In this document: in pieces, positions 25,460 through 33,108 of the stretch
How the letters are laid out: every line of letters starts with the position of its first letter
Position numbering within the stretch: the stretch's first letter is position 1
NCBI GenBank assembly: GCA_034667465.1
Contig: JAXDJV010000018.1
Span: 1 to 57,262, forward strand
Origin: JAOBAU01 sp034667465
GTDB taxonomy: Bacteria > Acidobacteriota > Thermoanaerobaculia > Gp7-AA8
Reading direction: 5' to 3'
Length of the DNA: 57,262 bases
Position numbers and translations under genes: made by a program
The notes under the pieces: model-generated
What the model saw: only the letters and a program-made list of their open reading frames with translations
What the model was told of the DNA's origin: nothing
Databases searched by the model: none

Positions 25460-25678
25460 ATGAAGATCTTTTTTGTTCTCGGCCTGATGTTGCTGGTCCT
25501 CGGCATCGCCTCACTGTTCATCCCGATCCCGCACCGCCAAACGCACGGCTTCAAAGCCGGCGGAATCGAGGTCGGCGTGCAAACCACCGAAAGCGAGAAA
25601 GTTCATCCCGGCATCAGCGCCGCGCTGATTCTTGGCGGCGTGGCGTTGCTGGTCGTGGGCGGGAGGAAGTCGGGATAG
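25460..25678 (+). CDS. Small two-helix membrane protein, 72 aa
   Basis: Two hydrophobic helices (IFFVLGLMLLVLGIASLFI and GISAALILGGVALLVVGG) flank a short polar loop (HRQTHGFKAGGIEVGVQT). Resembles small DUF3185-like envelope proteins, but the family is not certain. TACGCT ends 6 nt before ATG 25460, suggesting a leaderless transcript; an in-frame upstream start (25403) is less likely. Confidence 0.7.
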   Translation: MKIFFVLGLMLLVLGIASLFIPIPHRQTHGFKAGGIEVGVQTTESEKVHPGISAALILGGVALLVVGGRKSG

Positions 25679-25690
25679 GCGTGCCGGGAG

Positions 25691-25696
25691 TAGAAT
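25691..25696 (+). promoter_or_regulatory. -10-like TAGAAT giving a likely leaderless start
   Basis: TAGAAT ends 7 nt before ATG 25704 of the antitoxin-like gene, with no Shine-Dalgarno sequence between. The same hexamer at the same distance occurs before the genes at 31180 (minus) and, 6 nt away, at 39183. Confidence 0.45.
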
Positions 25697-25703
25697 CGAT
25701 CGT

Positions 25704-25922
25704 ATGGGAAGGCTACTCGAAAAGGTGATGTCAGAGGCCGCAAAGCTTCCGGAGGAGGAACAGGAAGCATTCGCGGCGTTCATGCTCGAGGAGCTCGAGT
25801 CCGAGCGCAGATGGGATGACCTCTTCGCGCGATCCCAGGACATGTTGGCAAGCATGGCCGAGGAAGCACACAAGGAATATCGCGCCGGGCTGACCCAACC
25901 GCTGGACCCCGAGAAATTGTGA
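25704..25922 (+). CDS. Antitoxin-like protein (type II TA), 72 aa
   Basis: A small acidic helical protein with the pattern MSEAAKLPEEEQEAFAAFML, RRWDDLFARSQDML and EYRAGLTQPLDPEKL. This resembles antitoxins that precede RelE/ParE-type toxins (recognition from family memory; moderate). The stop overlaps a GTG start that reads VKSRTR, like the first residues of the usual partner toxin, but that reading frame then loses all resemblance. It is therefore an orphan or remnant antitoxin. Confidence 0.65.
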   Translation: MGRLLEKVMSEAAKLPEEEQEAFAAFMLEELESERRWDDLFARSQDMLASMAEEAHKEYRAGLTQPLDPEKL

Positions 25923-26000
25923 AGTCGCGCACGCGGATCCACATCGGGCGAAGCTACGGCGCTGAACGACCCGACAAACAACCAGCAGGCGAGATATATC
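25919..26000 (+). pseudogene. Remnant of a partner toxin gene, joined to an SRPBCC-gene fragment
   Basis: GTG at 25919 overlaps the antitoxin stop (GTGA) and encodes VKSRTR, as expected for the start of the cognate toxin. No toxin-like sequence follows. From about 25958 to 25991 the DNA matches, at roughly 30 of 34 positions, the 3' part of the SRPBCC gene (26316-26349; on the minus strand it encodes WLFVGSFSA, compared with WMFVGPFSA). The gap up to 26039 therefore looks like a scar of deletion and duplication. Confidence 0.35.
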
Positions 26001-26039
26001 TGTCGTTGCGTCGCGGAAGCGTCGCCTCCAACTCCGCGC

Positions 26040-26189
26040 TTACAGACCGCGGACTTTCACGGCCACGAGCAGCAGTCCGAATCCGATGATCCATGACCAG
26101 GTCGCGATGTCGGACGTGACGTGGACGATGCCGAAGTGCGCCAGCAGCGCGATGACATAGAGGACGAGACAGATGATCCACGTGACCAT
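26040..26189 (-). CDS. Small two-helix membrane protein, 49 aa
   Basis: MVTWIICLVLYVIALLAHFG and a second helix (WSWIIGFGLLLVAVKV) span almost the whole protein. No Shine-Dalgarno sequence is seen before ATG 26189; a longer frame to 26249 adds an unconvincing leader. It follows the SRPBCC gene (stop 26250) on the same strand after about 60 nt. Function unknown. Confidence 0.55.
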   Translation of the reverse strand: MVTWIICLVLYVIALLAHFGIVHVTSDIATWSWIIGFGLLLVAVKVRGL

Positions 26190-26249
26190 TTTGGGAGCGT
26201 TATTTTGTCTTGACACAGGTGATGCCTCCGATGGTCTCGGGCTCAGCAA

Positions 26250-26786
26250 TTATCCTGCCGATGACTGTTGGACCGCGCGACGGATCGTGCGCAGCATGAC
26301 GCGGCGAATCAACGCGCTGAACGGCCCGACGAACATCCAGTAGGCGACGAACTTTCGTCGCGATGCGGCATCGCCGCAGACCACGCGCGTCTCCGTCGAC
26401 AGCGTCGTGCCGTCGCCATGCGCTTCCACCGCGAAGTTCCAGACGCCGATCGCCATCCCGGGGACGGGCGCTGAAAATTGCGCGCGATCGAAAGGAAGGA
26501 TATTGCCGGTCGGTCGCCAGAAACGTCCGACGACGCCGAGGACGATTTCGCGATTCTGCTCCTCGGCGAGCACGCCGAAACCGGCTGCGTTCAGCGTCGC
26601 GAGTGTCGTTGGACGCCGCTTCGGCGCTCGTTTCCACGAGCGAAGGAACATCAGCATTTTGATGATCGGCGACGCGGTGAAGTCGGTGGTGAGCAGCGCG
26701 CGGAATACGACGTCCGGCTGCGCGTCGATCTCGATCGAGTGCGTTTCGATGGCGTCATATCGCGGCGCGAACGACTCGATGAGCAT
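26250..26786 (-). CDS. SRPBCC-like (START/Bet v1 fold) protein, 178 aa
   Basis: The pattern YDAIETHSIEIDAQPDVVFR at the N-terminus, a central GVWNFAVEAHGDGTTLSTET strand pair and a C-terminal helix (WMFVGPFSALIRRVMLRTIR) fit the SRPBCC ligand-binding fold. Start at 26786 follows TATGCT by 8 nt (26795-26800). The in-frame extension to 26852 overlaps the divergent gene. Ligand unknown. A fragment of this gene's 3' part is duplicated at about 25958-25991. Confidence 0.65.
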   Translation of the reverse strand: MLIESFAPRYDAIETHSIEIDAQPDVVFRALLTTDFTASPIIKMLMFLRSWKRAPKRRPTTLATLNAAGFGVLAEEQNREIVLGVVGRFWRPTGNILPFDRAQFSAPVPGMAIGVWNFAVEAHGDGTTLSTETRVVCGDAASRRKFVAYWMFVGPFSALIRRVMLRTIRRAVQQSSAG

Positions 26787-26850
26787 CGATCGGCAGCATA
26801 CGCCTAACCACGAGAACGCTCCGTCGTCTAACCGGCCGGAGGAGACATCC

Positions 26851-27768
26851 ATGCGTCACGCACTGACCGCTCTGCTGCTCGCCGCGCTTGCCGTTCCCGC
26901 CTGCGCGCGCGCTCACAATCACGGAACCACCATCTCGATCGATACCGATGACTGGAGCGAGGTCACGAGCTGCAGCCAGATTCGCGTGACCATCGACGGA
27001 CATCAGGCCGCGCGCGCCGAGGAGAATGTGTCGATCGGCGCGGTGAAGACGCTGCATGTCGCTGCCGGAAATCGCGGCGGCGTCTACGTCGTCGGCAGCA
27101 CCGACAGCGCATACAGCGTGAAGCTCTGCAAGGCCGCGGCGCTCGCGGGCGACCTCGCGAACATTCGCGCGCGTTTCAGCGGCAGCGAGTTGAGCGTCGC
27201 CGGCGATTCGGGCAGCGACGATGACGACGATGGCGATCACGACGTCTTCGGCTTCTATCTGATTCGCGCGCCGCGCGGATCGTCGCTCGATCTCGAAGCG
27301 CACAACGGCTCGATCAGCGTGCACGGTGTCCTCGACGGCACGATCCGCGCGAACGCGGTGAACGGACCGATTGCCGTCAAGCATTCGACCGGCGCGATCA
27401 ACGTCACGACCGAAAACGGACCGATCACGCTCGCCGGCGGCGGCGGAACGGTGAAGCTGCACGCGCAGAACGGACCGATCAGCGTGAAGCTCGACGGCAC
27501 GACGTGGAACGGCGGCTCGCTCGACGCGAAGACGGAAAACGGTCCGGTGTCGCTCAAGCTCCCGCGCGGCTATCGCTCCGGCGTGCTCATCGAATCGAAC
27601 GGACATGGACCGATGCGTTGCAGGGCCGAAGCGTGCCGCGGCGCGAAGCGCACCTGGGATGATGACGATGATGCAAATCGGCGGATCGAATTCGGCGACG
27701 GCGCGAAAGTTGTGCGAATCGCGACCGTGAACGGTCCGGTGAGCGTGAAGGAACGGGATCCGGATTGA
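26851..27768 (+). CDS. DUF4097-like secreted protein with NGPI beta repeats, 305 aa
   Basis: Signal peptide (MRHALTALLLAALAVPACARA). The C-terminal half repeats short strands ending in 'NGPI' or 'NGPV' (AVNGPIAVKH, TENGPITLAGG, AQNGPISVKL, TENGPVSLKLP, TVNGPVSVKE), typical of the DUF4097 putative-adhesin beta-helix. Two Asp-rich clusters (about residues 122-131 and 269-273) may bind cations. GGAGGAGA lies 6 nt before the ATG. The heptamer repeat tract starts at the base after its stop. Confidence 0.75.
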   Translation: MRHALTALLLAALAVPACARAHNHGTTISIDTDDWSEVTSCSQIRVTIDGHQAARAEENVSIGAVKTLHVAAGNRGGVYVVGSTDSAYSVKLCKAAALAGDLANIRARFSGSELSVAGDSGSDDDDDGDHDVFGFYLIRAPRGSSLDLEAHNGSISVHGVLDGTIRANAVNGPIAVKHSTGAINVTTENGPITLAGGGGTVKLHAQNGPISVKLDGTTWNGGSLDAKTENGPVSLKLPRGYRSGVLIESNGHGPMRCRAEACRGAKRTWDDDDDANRRIEFGDGAKVVRIATVNGPVSVKERDPD

Positions 27769-27915
27769 GGGATGAAGGATGAAGGATGAGGGATGAAGGA
27801 TGAGGGATGAAGGATGAATGAAAGGCCGAATGAAAGGCCGAATGAAAGGCCGAATGAAGAGTGATTCAGGCTCGTTCTGAGGGTTCCTCATCCTTCATCC
27901 TTCATCCCTCATCCT
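27769..27915. repeat. Heptamer-repeat stem-loop, locus 1 (RGGATGA units)
   Basis: The left arm is seven tandem 7-bp units of consensus RGGATGA (27769-27817). It is followed by three 12-bp tandem units ATGAAAGGCCGA (27818-27853), spacer, and a right arm of four units TCATCCY (27888-27915), which is the reverse complement of the left units. The arms can form a 28-bp stem. It lies between the DUF4097-like gene and the APC permease gene, both on the plus strand. Confidence 0.85.
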
Positions 27916-27941
27916 TCTACAGTTACACTGCTCTCGTCCCG

Positions 27942-29273
27942 ATGTCGGCCGCAGATCCGGTTTCGCACGCGCAAGCGCGGCGTCTTCTCACCGTCCTCGG
28001 CGTCGGGTTCGGGCTCGCCGTCACCGTCGGCAACATCATCGGCGCCGGAATCCTGCGGACGCCCGGCGAGATCGCCGGGCATTTGCCGCGGTTCGCGCCG
28101 TTCATCGCGGTCTGGATCATCGGCGGTCTTTACGCGCTCCTCGGCGCGAACTCGCTCGCCGAGCTCGGGTCGATCGTGCCGAAGTCGGGCGGGCAGTACG
28201 TCTTCGTCCGGCGCGCGCTCGGCGACTATCCGGCGTTCATCGTCGGCTGGAGCGACTGGATCTCGACGTGCGGCACGACCGCGTTCGTGGCGATCGTCAT
28301 CGGCGAGCACGCGCGCGATCTCTTCCCGCACACCGTGAACTCGATCGGACTCGTGGCGCTGATCGTCATCGGCGCCCTGACGATCGTGCAGTGGTTCGGC
28401 GTGAAGTGGGGAAGCGGCGCGCAGAACGTGACGAGCGTGCTGAAGGCGCTGGCGTTCCTGATTCTGATCGCCGCCTGCTTCCGCTTCGGCGCGCGCAATC
28501 CGATGGTGACGTCGTTCGAGACCGAGCCCGAGACGTCGATGCTGCTCGCGTTCGTGCTCGCGCTGCAGGCGGTGATCTACACCTACGACGGCTGGACCGC
28601 GGTCATCTACTTTTCGGAAGAGGTGAAGAATCCGGGGAAGAACATCCCGCGCTCGATGTTCGGCGGCGTGATCAGCGTCATCGTTATCTACCTCCTCGTG
28701 AACATCGCGTTTCTCTGCGTCGTGCCGCTCGGATCGCTGGCCGGTGAGAAGCGGCCGGCAGGTGTCGTCGCACGACATCTCTTCGGTCCGTACGGTGACA
28801 CGGTGCTGCTCTGGATCACGCTCGTCGCGCTGCTCAGCGCGCTCAACTCCAACGTATTGATGGCGCCGCGCGTCATTCTGGCGATGGGACGCGATCGGCT
28901 TTTCTGGCGCGGCGCGACGGAAGTGAATCGCGGCGGCACGCCCGACATCGCGCTCCTGATCAGCAGCGCGCTGGCGGTGGCGTTCGTGATGAGCGGCCGC
29001 GTCGAAAGCATTCTGGCCGTGCTCGCGTTTTTCTTCGTCGTCAACTACACGCTTTCGTTCGTGTCGCTCTTCGTCCTGCGCCGCCGCGAGCCGGACATCG
29101 AGCGTCCGTTCCGCGCGTGGGGGCATCCGTTCACGACCGGACTGGCGCTCGTCGCATCGGTGGCCTTTCTGATCGGCGCGATCATGAGTGATACGCGGAT
29201 GAGCATCTACGCGCTCGTGATCCTCGGCGCGAGCGTGCCGATCTATTTCCTGATGAAGCTACGGACCACATGA
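27942..29273 (+). CDS. APC-family amino-acid permease, 443 aa
   Basis: Multi-pass inner-membrane transporter of the amino acid-polyamine-organocation family, with about 12 hydrophobic segments. The helix 1 motif is VTVGNIIGAGILRTPGEIA, and helix 6 includes VIYTYDGWTAVIYFSEEVKN. ATG 27942 matches the family N-terminus; upstream in-frame codons run into the heptamer repeat. TACACT lies 12 nt before the ATG. The 3' end overlaps the Rieske oxygenase start by 4 nt (ATGA), so substrate uptake and oxidation may be linked. Confidence 0.9.
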   Translation: MSAADPVSHAQARRLLTVLGVGFGLAVTVGNIIGAGILRTPGEIAGHLPRFAPFIAVWIIGGLYALLGANSLAELGSIVPKSGGQYVFVRRALGDYPAFIVGWSDWISTCGTTAFVAIVIGEHARDLFPHTVNSIGLVALIVIGALTIVQWFGVKWGSGAQNVTSVLKALAFLILIAACFRFGARNPMVTSFETEPETSMLLAFVLALQAVIYTYDGWTAVIYFSEEVKNPGKNIPRSMFGGVISVIVIYLLVNIAFLCVVPLGSLAGEKRPAGVVARHLFGPYGDTVLLWITLVALLSALNSNVLMAPRVILAMGRDRLFWRGATEVNRGGTPDIALLISSALAVAFVMSGRVESILAVLAFFFVVNYTLSFVSLFVLRRREPDIERPFRAWGHPFTTGLALVASVAFLIGAIMSDTRMSIYALVILGASVPIYFLMKLRTT

Positions 29274-30337
29274 GTTACGAATTCGATTCGCGCCTCGAAT
29301 ACGCGGCCACGATTCCGTCGAGCTACTACCTCGACGCGGCGGTGTTGCAGGACGAATATCGATTGCTGTTCGGCAGGACGTGGCAGCTGGTCGGACACGC
29401 GCAGAAAGTTGCGGAGGCGGGCTCTTTCTTCACGACAACGATCGGCAATGAACCGGTGCTCGTCGTGCGCGGCAGCGACGGCGAGCTGCGCGCGATGTCG
29501 AACGTCTGTCGCCATCGCGCCGGTCCGGTCGCATACGGCGAGGGAAAGCGTCCGGTGCTGCAATGCCGCTATCACGGCTGGACGTACGGCCTCGACGGCG
29601 CGCTGCTGACGACGCCGGAGCTCGACGGCATCGCCTGCTTCGAGCGCGCCGATCATTCGCTGCCGCGGTTTCAGGTCGCGGTCTGGAGCGAGCTCGTTTT
29701 CGTGAATCTCCATCCGCGGTCGATGTCGCTCACCGACTTCCTCGGCGATCTCGTCGGCGACATGGCGACGCGCGACTACAGCGGATTCAAACTGGCGGCG
29801 CGCAAAGACTGGGAGCTCGACTGCAACTGGAAGGTTTACGTCGACAACTACCTCGAGGGCTATCACATCCCGATCGTGCATCCGTCGCTCTTCCGCGAGA
29901 TCGATTACCCGAAGTACCGGACGGAAGAGAAGGGCTGGTACTCGATTCAGCACGCGCCGCTGCGGCGGCCGGATCGCATTCGAACGGAGAATCCGGGCGA
30001 TGAGGCGAAGTACTTCTGGCTCTTCCCGAACCTGATGCTGAACGTCTATCCCGACAACTTCTCGACGAACCTCATCGTCCCGCTCGGACACGGCCGGACG
30101 CTGACGGTGTTCGAGTGGTACTTCCGCGATCCCGACGCCGTGAAGCGCGAGATCGACGACACGATCGCGTTCAGCGACGAGATCCAGCTCGAAGACATCG
30201 AGATTTGCGAAGCGGTGCAGCGCGGACTGCGCTCATCGACGTACACGAGCGGCCGCTACTCGCCGAAGCGCGAGAACGGCGTGCATCACTTCCACGGGAT
30301 GTACGCCGACGCGATGGGAATCACTCGCCGAACGTGA
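29270..30337 (+). CDS. Rieske non-heme iron oxygenase, alpha subunit-like, 355 aa
   Basis: Ring-hydroxylating-type oxygenase. The Rieske [2Fe-2S] ligands are Cys80/His82 (NVCRHRAGP) and Cys99/His102 (QCRYHGWTYG). The mononuclear iron site is DNYLEGYHIPIVHPSL (His199, His204). Length is slightly short (typical 380-450). No ferredoxin or reductase gene is adjacent, so electrons must come from elsewhere. Coupling to an amino-acid permease makes a quaternary amine or amino-acid-derived substrate plausible (inference; choline- and betaine-type enzymes belong to this superfamily). The 3' end overlaps the convergent VOC gene by 17 bp. Confidence 0.9.
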   Translation: MSYEFDSRLEYAATIPSSYYLDAAVLQDEYRLLFGRTWQLVGHAQKVAEAGSFFTTTIGNEPVLVVRGSDGELRAMSNVCRHRAGPVAYGEGKRPVLQCRYHGWTYGLDGALLTTPELDGIACFERADHSLPRFQVAVWSELVFVNLHPRSMSLTDFLGDLVGDMATRDYSGFKLAARKDWELDCNWKVYVDNYLEGYHIPIVHPSLFREIDYPKYRTEEKGWYSIQHAPLRRPDRIRTENPGDEAKYFWLFPNLMLNVYPDNFSTNLIVPLGHGRTLTVFEWYFRDPDAVKREIDDTIAFSDEIQLEDIEICEAVQRGLRSSTYTSGRYSPKRENGVHHFHGMYADAMGITRRT

Positions 30338-30671
30338 TCTCGTTGCGATCGGGATCGCGCACGATCACTTCGCGCATTTTGTAGATTCGATCGAACGGCC
30401 CGAGGAATGGCGTGCCGCGCGACGTCAGCTCTTCGACGAGCGCGCCGATGTTGCGCACCCATATGTACGCGCCGGAGCTGAAGCCTTCCACAACCGGCGC
30501 TTTCTGAAGATGAATCTCGATCGGTCCGCGTTTCACCATCGCGTAAACCGGCGGATCGTCGAACGTATCGAGGAGCGTGAAGCCGAGCGCGTCGACGTAG
30601 AACTTCAGCGAAGCGGTGACGTCCGCGACCTCGAAGCGGGGAGCGAGATCGATGAACTCAACGCTGCTCAT
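30321..30671 (-). CDS. VOC-family (glyoxalase/bleomycin-resistance fold) protein, 116 aa
   Basis: Single VOC domain: APRFEVADVTASLKFYVDAL, LLDTFDDPPVYAMVKRG, IEIHLQKAP, then YIWVRNIGALVEELTSRG and REVIVRDPDRNEITFGE. The C-terminal Glu in EITFGE and His in EIHLQ are candidate metal ligands. Start 30671 overlaps the tag stop by 4 nt, so it is coupled to the DNA glycosylase gene. Substrate unknown. Confidence 0.85.
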   Translation of the reverse strand: MSSVEFIDLAPRFEVADVTASLKFYVDALGFTLLDTFDDPPVYAMVKRGPIEIHLQKAPVVEGFSSGAYIWVRNIGALVEELTSRGTPFLGPFDRIYKMREVIVRDPDRNEITFGE

Positions 30672-31180
30672 CGCGGAAGTGTACGCGCGTAAACCGGACA
30701 GCTCTCGTCGTGCGCGCCCGGCAGGTAGCCGATGCTGATCAGGAACGAGCCGGTGATCTCGCCGCCTGTGAAGACGAACGTTTTCTTGAACAACTTCACC
30801 CACTCCTCTTTCGAGCGCGGGTGATGTTCGGCGAGCCAGTTCGCGAATGAGCCGTGCGATTTTCGGATGGCGATGATCCGCTTCGCGTTCTCGATCGCCG
30901 CGTCGACCTTCAGCCGGTTGCGGATGATCGACGCATCGGCGAGAAGGCGCTTGCGCTGACGGTCGCCGTAACGCGCCACGCGGGCGATGTCGAAGTTGTC
31001 GTATGCGGCGCTAAAGCCTTCGCGTTTTTTCAGGATCGTCTCCCATGAGAGACCGGCCTGGTTGATCTCCAGCACGAGCCGCTCGAAGAGCCGATCGTCG
31101 TCGGTCACGGGGAATCCGTACTCCTCGTCGTGATACGGACCGTGAATCGGATGGGATTTCGCGAAGTCGCAGTAGCTCAC
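30668..31180 (-). CDS. tag: DNA-3-methyladenine glycosylase I (Tag), 170 aa
   Basis: Excises 3-methyladenine from DNA. The structural zinc ligands of E. coli Tag are matched: Cys4, His17 (PYHDEEYG), His157 and Cys161 (GAHDESCPVY). FERLVLEINQAGLSWETILK and NRLKVDAAIENAKRIIAI are family motifs. The start is GTG at 31180, matching the family N-terminus; TAGAAT ends 7 nt upstream, consistent with a leaderless transcript. The window also has an AlkD-like gene, so two alkylation-repair glycosylases lie within 17 kb. Confidence 0.92.
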   Translation of the reverse strand: MSYCDFAKSHPIHGPYHDEEYGFPVTDDDRLFERLVLEINQAGLSWETILKKREGFSAAYDNFDIARVARYGDRQRKRLLADASIIRNRLKVDAAIENAKRIIAIRKSHGSFANWLAEHHPRSKEEWVKLFKKTFVFTGGEITGSFLISIGYLPGAHDESCPVYARTLPR

Positions 31181-31187
31181 GCGAAGA

Positions 31188-31193
31188 ATTCTA
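31188..31193 (-). promoter_or_regulatory. -10-like TAGAAT upstream of tag
   Basis: On the minus strand TAGAAT ends 7 nt before the GTG start of tag, with no Shine-Dalgarno sequence between. It lies in the 50-bp divergent gap shared with the GGDEF-EAL gene. Confidence 0.45.
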
Positions 31194-31230
31194 TTGCTGC
31201 GGTGCAGCGAAGCGGCGACACTCTCTCGCC

Positions 31231-33015
31231 ATGCAGCCCGCCGAGGTTCTCGCCTCGTTCGCCCTACTCCTCGTTGCCTGCTGGATCGTCCTCAGACAAA
31301 TCTCCGCCTTCCGAGCCGAGCGCGCGCTGCGCGACTCTCATCTTTTCGCATCGGAGATCATCAGCGGCGCCGCCGAAGGAATCGTCGTCTACGACCGCGA
31401 GCTCCGCTATCTCGTCTGGAACCGTTTCATGGAAGAGATGACAGGTCTTCCCGCCGCCGCGGTCCTCGGCAAACGCGCGCCCGATATCTTTCCGCATCTT
31501 CGCGAACAAGGCATCGACGTGCTGTTGCAGCGCGCGCTGACCGGCGAAGATGTCGCGTCGCCCGACATGCACTACTACATTCCCGGCTCGGCGCGCGAAG
31601 GGTGGGCGTCGGCTGTCTATCACCCGCATCGCGATTCGCGAGGGGAGATCGCCGGCGTGATCGGACTGATTCGCGACATCACCGCGCGCAAGAAGGCCGA
31701 GCAGCAGATCGAGTATCAGGCGTATCACGACGCGCTGACCGGACTAGCGAATCGCCGGCTGTTCAACGAGCACCTTTCGCTCGCACTCGCGCTTGCGGCG
31801 CGGCGCAACTGTCCGGTCGCCGTCCTCTTTCTCGATCTCGATCACTTCAAACTGGTCAACGACACGCTCGGCCACACGATGGGCGACGTGCTGCTGCAGG
31901 AAGTGGCGAAGCGGCTGAAGTCGTGTGTCCGCGAAGGTGATGCGGTCGCGCGCGTCGGCGGCGACGAGTTCACGATCGTGCTGCAGGACCTCGAGACGCG
32001 CGACGCGGCGGCCGTCGTCGCCCAGAAAGTGTTGCGAGCGATCGCCGCGCCGATCGAGATGACCGGACATCGGTTGTACGTGACGGTCAGCATCGGCATC
32101 ACCATCTACCCCGACGATGGCGCGGACGCGGAGACGCTGCTGAAGAACGCCGACAACGCCATGTATCGCGCGAAAGCGGAGGGGCGGAACACGTATCAGC
32201 TGTCGACGCATGAGCTGAGCCGCACGACGCAGGAACGGATGACGCTCGAGAGCGGGCTGCATCTGGCGATGGAGCGGGAAGAGTTCGAGGTCTGGTATCA
32301 GCCGCAGGTCGACGTCGGGACGAACGCGATCATCGGGATGGAAGCGCTGCTGCGCTGGCGCCATCCCGATCGCGGCATAGTGGCGCCGGCCGATTTCATT
32401 TCGGTGGCCGAGGAACGCGGATACATCGTCCTCATCGGCGACTGGGTGTTGCGTCAGGCTTGTCGTCAGGCGCGTGCGGTGCGTGAGAAAGGGCTGCCCG
32501 ATTTTCGCGTGGCGGTGAATCTTTCTGCGCGTCAGTTCCGCGAGGCGTCGCTGGTGACGAGCGTGCTGGCGGCGTTGAAGGAGTCCGATCTGCCGCCAAG
32601 TTGTCTCGAGCTCGAGATCACGGAGAGCGTGGCGATGGAGAACGTCGCGCTGACGCTGCAGCTGCTTCGCGACCTCCGCGCCATCGGCGTAACGATCGCG
32701 ATCGACGACTTCGGCACCGGCCACTCATCGCTCAGCTATCTGCGGCAGTTCCCGATCGATGCGCTGAAGATCGATCGCGCGTTCGTCGAGGATCTGCCCG
32801 ACCGTTTCGAAGATGCCGCGATCGTGAAAGCGGTCATCGCACTCGCTGCGGGATTGAACTTGCGCGTCGTTGCCGAGGGTGTGGAGACGAAGCCGCAACT
32901 CGATTTCCTGCGCGAACAGGGATGCCGCGAAGTGCAGGGTTACTACTTCAGTTATCCGGTTCGCGGGGAGGAGCTGTTGCGGCTCCTCGAACAGGGGCTG
33001 GCCGTCACGCCGTAA
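31231..33015 (+). CDS. PAS-GGDEF-EAL cyclic di-GMP signalling protein, 594 aa
   Basis: An N-terminal hydrophobic helix (about 5-22) anchors the protein. A PAS domain follows (about 38-155; EGIVVYDRELRYLVWNRFME). The GGDEF domain has an intact GGDEF (243-247) and an RxxD inhibitory site (REGD, 234-237). The EAL domain has EALLRW (371-376), LEITESVAM, IDDFGTGHSSL, LKIDRAFV and VVAEGVET. Both synthesis and hydrolysis of c-di-GMP look possible. It ends 1 bp before the REP-like inverted repeat. Confidence 0.93.
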   Translation: MQPAEVLASFALLLVACWIVLRQISAFRAERALRDSHLFASEIISGAAEGIVVYDRELRYLVWNRFMEEMTGLPAAAVLGKRAPDIFPHLREQGIDVLLQRALTGEDVASPDMHYYIPGSAREGWASAVYHPHRDSRGEIAGVIGLIRDITARKKAEQQIEYQAYHDALTGLANRRLFNEHLSLALALAARRNCPVAVLFLDLDHFKLVNDTLGHTMGDVLLQEVAKRLKSCVREGDAVARVGGDEFTIVLQDLETRDAAAVVAQKVLRAIAAPIEMTGHRLYVTVSIGITIYPDDGADAETLLKNADNAMYRAKAEGRNTYQLSTHELSRTTQERMTLESGLHLAMEREEFEVWYQPQVDVGTNAIIGMEALLRWRHPDRGIVAPADFISVAEERGYIVLIGDWVLRQACRQARAVREKGLPDFRVAVNLSARQFREASLVTSVLAALKESDLPPSCLELEITESVAMENVALTLQLLRDLRAIGVTIAIDDFGTGHSSLSYLRQFPIDALKIDRAFVEDLPDRFEDAAIVKAVIALAAGLNLRVVAEGVETKPQLDFLREQGCREVQGYYFSYPVRGEELLRLLEQGLAVTP

Positions 33016-33016
33016 C

Positions 33017-33107
33017 GTCATCCCGAGCGTCAGCGAGGGATCCGGGAGGGAGGGGCGCACGTCTGCCGCCCCACCACGCCCGGATTCCTCGCTACGCTCG
33101 GAATGAC
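33017..33107. repeat. Long inverted repeat (REP-like), second copy, between convergent genes
   Basis: The left arm (33017-33046, GTCATCCCGAGCGTCAGCGA onward) and right arm (33079-33107) are about 30 nt inverted repeats with one indel and few mismatches. The unit GAGCGNAGCGARGRRTC is also the core of the element at 18851. The whole gap between the GGDEF-EAL stop (33015) and the secreted-protein stop (33109) is this element. Confidence 0.78.
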
Positions 33108-33108
33108 T

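Noticed and set aside
27769..27853. Possible CRISPR array
   Set aside because: Units are 7 and 12 bp with no spacers, and a reverse-complement arm follows.
30321..30803. 160-codon version of the VOC protein starting at 30803
   Set aside because: The first 44 codons overlap tag in another frame and are not VOC-like; ATG 30671 fits the family.
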